From Schoenoplectus triqueter (Eukaryota; Streptophyta; Magnoliopsida; Poales; Cyperaceae): a stretch of 28,862 bases of DNA. This document shows positions 23,668 through 28,862 of the stretch, in pieces (the stretch's first letter is position 1; every line of letters starts with the position of its first letter). Under the pieces are notes generated by a model, which was given only the letters and a program-made list of their open reading frames with translations, searched no databases and was not told where the DNA came from. The stretch covers positions 1 to 28,862 of the forward strand of contig CAXKVV010001087.1 in NCBI GenBank assembly GCA_964058805.1, read 5' to 3'. Made by a program: the position numbers and the translations under genes.

Positions 23668-24318
23668 CGTCCAGTCTCGTTTTCAAGTTTTACGCTCCCG
23701 AACATATTTTGGCGGTGCAGAGTGCGTCGGGTCACTTTTTCATGTTTTGCGCGCCCAGACTAGTTTCGGCGGTATTGAGGGTGATGGGTTCCATTTTCAT
23801 TTTTTTTGCGTTACCGAGGGCGTCGGGTCCCGTTTTCATGTTTTTTGCGCCCGGACTCTTTTTCAGTGGTACCGAGGGCGTCGGGTCCCGTTTTCGTGTT
23901 TTGCACGCCCGAACTCTTTTTCAGTGGTTCCGAGGGCGTCGGGTCCCGTTTTCATGTTTTGCGCACCCAGACTCATTTTCAGCAGTACCGAGCGTGTTTA
24001 GTCCCATTTTCATGTTTTGTACGCCCGGACTCATTTTCAGCGGTACCGAGGGCATCTGGTCCCGTTTTCATATTTTGTAATCCCGGACTCGTATTCGGAG
24101 GTACCGTGGGCATCGGGTCCTGTACCGGACTCATTTTTGGCGGTACCGAGGGCGTCGGGTCCCGTTTTCATGCTTTGCGCGCTCGGACTCATTTTCAGTG
24201 GTACCGAGGGCGTCTGGTCCCGTTTTCATGTTTTGCGCGCCCGGACTCATTTTCGACGGTACTGAGGGCGTCCGGTCCCGTTTTCAAGTTTTGCGCTCCC
24301 AGACATATTTTCGGCGGT

Positions 24319-24491
24319 TGTTTACTCGTGAAAGGTCGAAGGAAGAAACTCAAGAGAAAATACAAGATCAAACCCTCAATTTACACCCTGAGAGCTAAAG
24401 CTGTACAACCCCAGCACAACCAGAACTGTGTCAATGCTAAACCAGTATTTTGATACCGCTAATTACAAGAGACTTCAATGTGATTTTGCTT
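24319..24491. other. Unique sequence directly right of the satellite
   Basis: The satellite stops at 24318 and non-repetitive sequence starts at once. A frame running out of the satellite continues to 24453 with a basic stretch (KGRRKKLKRKYK), but this is read-through, not a gene. I see no inverted terminal repeat or target duplication matching the left edge near 5723. Confidence 0.5.
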
Positions 24492-24715
24492 TCAAGGTTG
24501 ACCAGGTGCCAATGTTGCAAATACTTGATCATGCCAAGATTTGTGTTGACTGTTGACAAGTAATCAACTATTAACCAAATCACTTTCATGGATATGGATT
24601 GAAAGTCAATTTCACAAGACTGGTCAGATGTTGATGTTGCAAACATTTGATCAAGTCTAGGTTTGTATCAATTGTTGATATGTAATTAACTGTTAGTCAA
24701 ATCAAACCCTAATAA
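24492..24715 (+). repeat. Imperfect tandem duplication, period 122 bp
   Basis: Two diverged copies begin near 24492 and 24614. Both contain ATGTTGCAAA (24512 and 24634), TTGATCA, a TTGTTGA-like core and TAAT(C/T)AACT followed by (C/G)(A/T)CAAATCA. They differ at perhaps a quarter of positions, so the duplication is old. No reading frame runs through it. Confidence 0.7.
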
Positions 24716-25862
24716 ACATCAATACAAGTCTAATTGGTGTTTAATTAGGGTGATTTCTGCAAGAGAATGTTATTTGGCAGAGACACTGAGTTACAGTTGA
24801 AAAATTGGGATTAACTTAGAGAGAAACAGGATTTTGCTTGACAAATGATTTTTTAACACAAGGAGGCAGGGGTAAAAGTGAAATTAAAAATTACAGGAGT
24901 GATCGTCATGAATTTAGAGATTTTTGGTGAAAATTTTAAAAAAAATTGGATAAGCGGAGCTATCAGAATAAAATCAGACAAAAACAATAGGTCAATTAAG
25001 GGCTGAGATTTGATCAAGGAGTTTTATGGGTACAACTTGGAGTTGAAAATCTAGCTGGGTGCAAATTGGGGATGACAAGCACTAACGGGCTCGATTTGGC
25101 GATGAAGAGGAATTATAAAAAGCACATTGTTGAGTATGCCCGGTGCACCATCATTGAGTCTCATTAAACAGGACGTGCGGGCCCGGTTCACGTGCACCTA
25201 GTCCACCCGAATGCATCACCTTTTCCCTTATGTTTATTTCACTGTCGATGGGCCCTACATGGACAGAAATCGGACCTCCTCCCCTAGCATTGTTCTTCTT
25301 CTCTGCTTATTTAATTTTCTTCAACAAAAACAAGTGAAAAATGGTAAAAGGCTCAAACGTTAACGGAAAATTACAATTAATATATCGTTGGAAAGACCTA
25401 ACCGAGGAGAATCCATTGAAGTAATTAATTTTAAGAATGGAGCACTGTACATCACTCGCATTAGAAGAGAAAGAAATCGGGTATAAAATCCAATTGAGTG
25501 ATTTGAAGAGTAATCAAGCAAATTAGTGGTTCAGAGGGCTTTATGTGGGTCCCACGATGTAGTTGAGGTAGTTACTGGCACGGATTAACTGCTCTTTGTG
25601 TGATTTTTCATGATAAAAGTGGTGTACAAGGCCGAAAGCCGATAAAAAGGAAAATTCTCTCGGTTCTTGAAGAGGAGAGTGCAGGGAAGAACCGAGGTGT
25701 GAATATAATGTCATGTCATCGATCCAAACCTTAAAACTTTGCTCAAAACAAGCACATAATGAATTAATCTGTACCATTGAATTGATTGATGAAAGGATAG
25801 GATTTTGCCAAGTCAACGATCTGTGGGAGCAAGAAAACATAAATTGTGTTTAGAGAAAGTAC
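24716..25862. other. Right flank, no gene recognised
   Basis: AT-rich sequence with a more GC-rich island around 25140-25270 that includes a CACGTG core near 25189. A 99-codon minus-strand frame at 25541-25840 shows no domain I recognise. Nothing here defines a transposon or a gene with confidence. Confidence 0.4.
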
Positions 25863-25882
25863 AATTGGCACTTATTAAGCTC

Positions 25883-25890
25883 TATATAAA
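25883..25890 (+). promoter_or_regulatory. Candidate TATA box
   Basis: TATATAAA at 25883-25890 in the context AGCTCTATATAAACC is a good plant core-promoter match. It is followed about 30 bp later by a purine-rich leader (ACAGAAGAACAAAAGC) and then a pyrimidine-rich stretch, as at many plant start sites. No long reading frame follows, so if it is active it drives a non-coding transcript, a gene with distant exons, or a retrotransposon LTR. Confidence 0.35.
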
Positions 25891-25962
25891 CCTTGAAGCA
25901 ACAGAAGAACAAAAGCTTGGAGAATTCATTATCTCTTACCCCTTGTTCCTTCCCAATTTTCT

Positions 25963-26520
25963 GGCTGATTGATCTCGGTGAATTAAAGACTTGAGAACTC
26001 AGCCAGTATCACAGAGAGCTCAAAAGAGAGAGAGATATAATATAACTGAGAGGTAGTGAGTGATTGAGAGTGATTGATATCAGAAGAGGGTGCTAATTGA
26101 GAACTTAGATCAAGTGCTTTGTAATTTTTTCAAACAGAAGGTGATTCTTAGACTGAGGTAACTTCGATGTAGGGATTTAAAGATCAATTCTTTAGAAGGA
26201 TCAGGTATGTAATTTGTGTTTAGTGAATGAATAATAGTGAAACTTTGTTTGAATTTTGATTTTTTTCTTTTCATTTTCAATCTATTTTTTTGCCATTTCT
26301 CATAATTAACAGATTTGAGTTTCATAATCATACATAATTGAGTTTTTTGAATCGATTGATCTCAGTTGAATAACTTGAGAACTCGATGTGTATTGGATTT
26401 TCTTTATTTTCGGTTGATAAAGTGAAGTATATTGATTAGAGTTCATGAAGTATGCATAAAGAGGAAGGTATTGCCTTTTGAGCTGATCGATCTCAGTTGT
26501 AACTTGAGAACTCAGCAAGG
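25963..26520 (+). repeat. Three spaced copies of a 35-44 bp motif
   Basis: A motif of the form GATCTC(G/A)GTTGAA...ACTTGAGAACTC occurs at 25963-26006, 26352-26386 and 26483-26520, all on the + strand, with different spacer sequence between copies. The conserved core is ATCTC(A/G)GT plus CTTGAGAACTC. All three lie within 640 bp downstream of the TATA site at 25883. The copies could be remnants of a diverged tandem duplication or recurring regulatory or RNA elements; I cannot tell which. Confidence 0.65.
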
Positions 26521-26808
26521 ATAGGTTAATCTTGTTATAGATGTTATTTGGGCAAAATTAAAATAGCATATTAAGAGAAAGGTTAAATGTATGTTAAGTA
26601 GGTGCATTGTGATTAGTAATGGTGGTACTAAGATTTTTTTTAGAGTCATGAATATCCTAGCAAGTGAACGAGCAGTGAGAATTCTTGATGAAATTCGATA
26701 ACACTCAATGTCTATTAGGCGATTATCTCTTACAGAATCATAAATGGACATAGGCGATAAGTACTATGATAACTCACATAGATACACCAGAGAAATGCAT
26801 GTTTGAAT
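26521..26808. other. AT-rich spacer, no gene recognised
   Basis: Only short frames are present, for example a minus-strand frame at 26512-26751 with no domain. Nothing else is visible. Confidence 0.4.
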
Positions 26809-27039
26809 TCAGATTTCTTGCAAATTTTGATTAATCCGAATGAATTTGGAGTCTAAGCGTTCCGGTACCGACTCACAAATAGAGCACAAAACGGTACTAG
26901 TCTTCCTAACGAACCACCATATCGATCGTTGATCAGCCTCCACCAATGAGCTCCTCATACTAAGGCGAATCTGCTCCCGTCGGCCAATCTTCAATCGGAA
27001 ACCTAAATCGTCGGAGGAGCCACCGCGCGAGAATCTCAA
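26809..27039 (-). other. Open frame in a locally GC-richer island, possible exon fragment
   Basis: A 76-codon minus-strand frame (downstream of a TTG, with no ATG at its start) translates to a basic, Ser/Arg-rich peptide containing RFSRGGSSDD and RREQIRLSMRSS. The region 26840-27060 has balanced base composition and many CGs, unlike the AT-rich DNA on either side, as is common for a plant first exon or an exon relic. I recognise no family, see no clear splice-site pair and cannot extend it. It may be a decayed gene fragment or coincidence. Confidence 0.2.
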
Positions 27040-27630
27040 CGCTGTCGGGAGTAAGATTGAGAAGAAGCTTCATGACATGGATCATGAAACATATGTATGC
27101 ATCTTGACGAGTTACATAATAATCCAATGGTATATGAGAAAGAGAGGATTATGAGACGCATCCGGACCTTTTATTTTTTTTTTCGATCGCAAAGAGATCC
27201 AGTGGCTCCATAACACCGACAGAAGAGAAGTAATGTCGGCCCAGATTTATTTAATGAGACAGGGAGGAACAAATGGTTTGAGCCCAATGAAAAATGAAGG
27301 AGAAGAAGGGTGGTAACAGCCGACCCAGTTACCATATTGGGCTCATTCGCAGGAAAAAGTAAAGAGAAAAAGGGAAAATAAACTTGGTCCAATCCAATAT
27401 GCCCAATAGTCAATTAATAACAGAAAATAAAAACAATTAGTAAATAAATTATTTGAAATATTTCTAAATTCCAAATCGACTCAAATTTATTTCTAAAAAT
27501 TCTTTATTTTTCATAGTATTTTCTATATAAAAACATTTCAGTTTTAAGAATTTTACTGTACAAAAATAATTTAAAAGCTAAATGACATTATTTGCTTTTT
27601 CCTGTTGACCAAGCTTTGACTTGTTATTTT
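27040..27630. other. Intergenic sequence, no gene recognised
   Basis: Non-coding in appearance. A minus-strand frame at 27171-27413 is hydrophobic but shows no family. From about 27420 the sequence becomes very AT-rich and leads into the 133-bp repeat. Confidence 0.4.
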
Positions 27631-28010
27631 GGCTATTATAAAAATCCCAAAAATTCAAATAAAAATCTGAATAATATCTAACTCATTTTCTATTATTTTT
27701 ATAAGTAATTTTCTACAAAAATAAATAGATTTTAAAAATAATAAAAATAAATCCTATTACTTTGACTATTATAAAAATCCCAAAAATTCAAATAAAATTC
27801 TGAATAATAGCTAACTCACTTTCTATTATTTTTATAAGTAATTTTATAAAAAAATAAATAGATTTTAAAAATAATAAAAATAAATTCCATTATTGTGGCT
27901 ATTATGAAAATCTCAAAAATTCAAATAAAATAAAATCCTAAATAATAGCCAACTTATTTTCTATTATTTTTGTGACTCATTTTCTACAGAGATAAGTAGA
28001 GTTTGAAATA
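27631..28010 (+). repeat. Three tandem copies of a 133-bp AT-rich unit
   Basis: Copies begin at 27631, 27764 and 27897. Each starts (G/T)(G/A)CTATTAT(A/G)AAAATC and contains CAAAAATTCAAATAAAA, AATAATAGC or a variant, TTTCTATTATTTTT and ATAAATAGATTTTAAAAAT. Copies 1 and 2 are very similar. Copy 3 is more diverged, with an insertion (AAATAAAATCC) and a different 3' part. No reading frame is conserved. Confidence 0.88.
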
Positions 28011-28087
28011 AAAAAATATATATATAATGATAATAATAAAAAAAATATAATAAAAAATATATATATAATAAATAATAAAAAATAAGA
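28011..28087. repeat. AT microsatellite tract
   Basis: Runs of (AT)n and (AATA)n, including ATATATATATAAT and a second TATATATATAATA block, join the 133-bp repeat to the next tandem repeat. This is simple-sequence DNA with no other content. Confidence 0.85.
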
Positions 28088-28390
28088 AATCGTTGTAACA
28101 ATTCCTTGAATCGTTATACGGTTCACCAAAGTGTTTAACGCTTCATAAGACGTTAACGCTTTGACTATTCTCTGACAAGTCAATATATTCTAAGGAATCA
28201 TTGTAACGATTCCTTGAATCGTTATAACGATTCATCAAAACGTTGAACACTTTACAGAGCGTTAACAACGTTTTGACTATTTGACCAACTTTCTGACAAG
28301 TCTGCTATGTTCTGGAAGCGTTATAATGATTTGTTAAAGCGTTATAACGGGTTGTTGAAGTGTTATAATGATTTTTTAAATCGTTACACA
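28088..28390 (+). repeat. Tandem repeat rich in CGTTATAACG palindromes
   Basis: Unit 1 starts at 28088 (AATCGTTGTAACAATTCC), unit 2 at 28196 (AATCATTGTAACGATTCC) and a partial unit 3 at 28316. Units 1 and 2 share CCTTGAATCGTTATA, a GTTAACG segment, TTTGACTATT and TCTGACAAGTC; unit 2 is about 12 bp longer. The perfect 10-bp palindrome CGTTATAACG occurs at 28220-28229 and 28340-28349, with one-step variants near 28091, 28111, 28319, 28369 and 28381. The last 75 bp are almost only this motif at 20-30 bp spacing. Confidence 0.78.
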
Positions 28391-28862
28391 ATTCTTAAGG
28401 TGATAAATGATCAATAAGGTGGTGATACACCTTGTTGAATGCTGATGAAACATCACGATACGATAGCTTCTTAACTAGCTTGTCTAGGAGCTCATTCTCT
28501 AACAAACTTGTCTCAATATTAGTCTAGCCAAGGGCTCCGAGTCTAGTTTTGTGTGCAAGTTAACCCTAAACTCATGAATCAGCTAGGTGCTCAGGATTCA
28601 TGATTTAGAGGTGATTAAATATGCTCACACAAAGGGGTGTAGAGCAACACAGTGAATTTGCACAAGTAATGTAATACTCAGAATAGCCAGTCGAGACAAG
28701 AATATCTTGATGCCCGCCAAGAAGGTGACTAAGACTACGACATCAACACGAGCAAGTGTGTTGATTTCAAGAGAGAAGAACATCACGATGTCCAAAGAGG
28801 TGACATCATGAATAAGTAATTCATGACCAGTCACACTAGTAAGATCAAGTTAATCCGTCGAT
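28391..28862. other. Right end of window, no gene recognised
   Basis: Balanced-composition sequence with no reading frame above about 70 codons and no recognisable repeat. Phrases such as CATCACGAT and GACATCA recur (28450-28810), but not in a regular pattern. It could be part of a retrotransposon that continues beyond the window. Confidence 0.35.

Larger units (their letters stand above)
12025..24318 (+). repeat. 58-bp satellite, right block (plus orientation)
   Basis: About 212 monomers by length, now with the T-rich strand on top. The consensus carries TTTTCATGTTTTGCGC, then CCCGGACTCATTTTCGG, GGTACCGAGGGCGTC and GGGTCCCG. Most monomers are 58 bp; some variants are shorter, for example the type with CAGACTAGTTTCGG followed by GTCCCGAGGGCGACGGG. 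Variant types recur: an 'ACATATTTT..GGTGCCGAGTGCGTC' monomer begins near 12526, 13510, 14316, 15123, 15932, 16690 and 17537, giving a higher-order period near 806 bp. A 'GTAATCC..GTATTCGGAGG' type recurs with a similar average spacing. The left-block CACCCTGGTTTCC marker is absent here. The array ends abruptly inside a monomer at GGCGGT (24318). Function and family are unknown. Confidence 0.95.

Noticed and set aside
5723..24318. CRISPR array
   Set aside because: The repetition is continuous with no unique spacers, the monomers are diverged, and the context is a eukaryotic genome without cas genes.
5723..24318. Ribosomal DNA intergenic-spacer subrepeats
   Set aside because: GC-rich short subrepeats occur in plant rDNA spacers, but no rRNA gene end or Pol I promoter-like motif is visible in the flanks, and the orientation switch is unusual for a spacer.
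26866..26900. Isolated degenerate satellite monomer (CCGGTACCGACTC ... GAGCACAAAACGG)
   Set aside because: It shares two short words with the monomer, but the order and spacing do not fit a 58-bp unit. Chance similarity is as likely.

Overview
The window looks like nuclear DNA of a flowering plant. The flanks are AT-rich and gene-poor and show plant-style signals: AAACCCTAA telo-box motifs above a TATA box, TATATAA/AATAAA pairs, and an LTR with TG...CA ends and a 5-bp target duplication. I found no bacterial-style operon, no rRNA or tRNA gene, no CRISPR array and no protein domain I could recognise. The inference 'plant' rests on these signals and on overall texture, not on a diagnostic gene.

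Layout. Positions 1-5722 are an AT-rich left flank. It holds a promoter-like or LTR-like block (about 1026-1440), an A-rich low-complexity tract (about 3600-4830), a 250-bp direct duplication (4831-5334) and a 3 x 29-bp tandem repeat (5335-5421). Positions 5723-24318 are one large satellite locus made of a GC-rich, CpG-rich monomer of about 58 bp with a central GGTACC. By length it holds roughly 300 monomers. Positions 24319-28862 are an AT-rich right flank with several small tandem repeats (122, 133 and about 108-120 bp periods) and a second promoter-like TATA site.

The satellite locus has a readable history. Monomers from 5723 to 12024 lie in one orientation and those from 12025 to 24318 in the other, meeting at a sharp inversion junction. 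The left block was interrupted by a 1,368-bp solo LTR (10239-11606) flanked by ACGCC duplications, so that insertion came after the array formed. The right block contains a tandem duplication of a 5.3-kb segment (13070-18369 and 18370-23667). The copies differ by only about 13 substitutions and one 2-bp deletion, so it is very recent. Marker monomers recur every 560-590 bp (about 10 monomers) in the left block and about every 806 bp (about 14 monomers) in the right block. This suggests two different higher-order repeats in the two orientations.

Long open frames (up to about 690 codons) run through the array. They follow from a monomer that has no stop codon in any frame of one strand and a length of 3n+1, and I do not regard them as genes. 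The most notable content is the satellite itself, its inverted arrangement and the evidence of ongoing unequal exchange.
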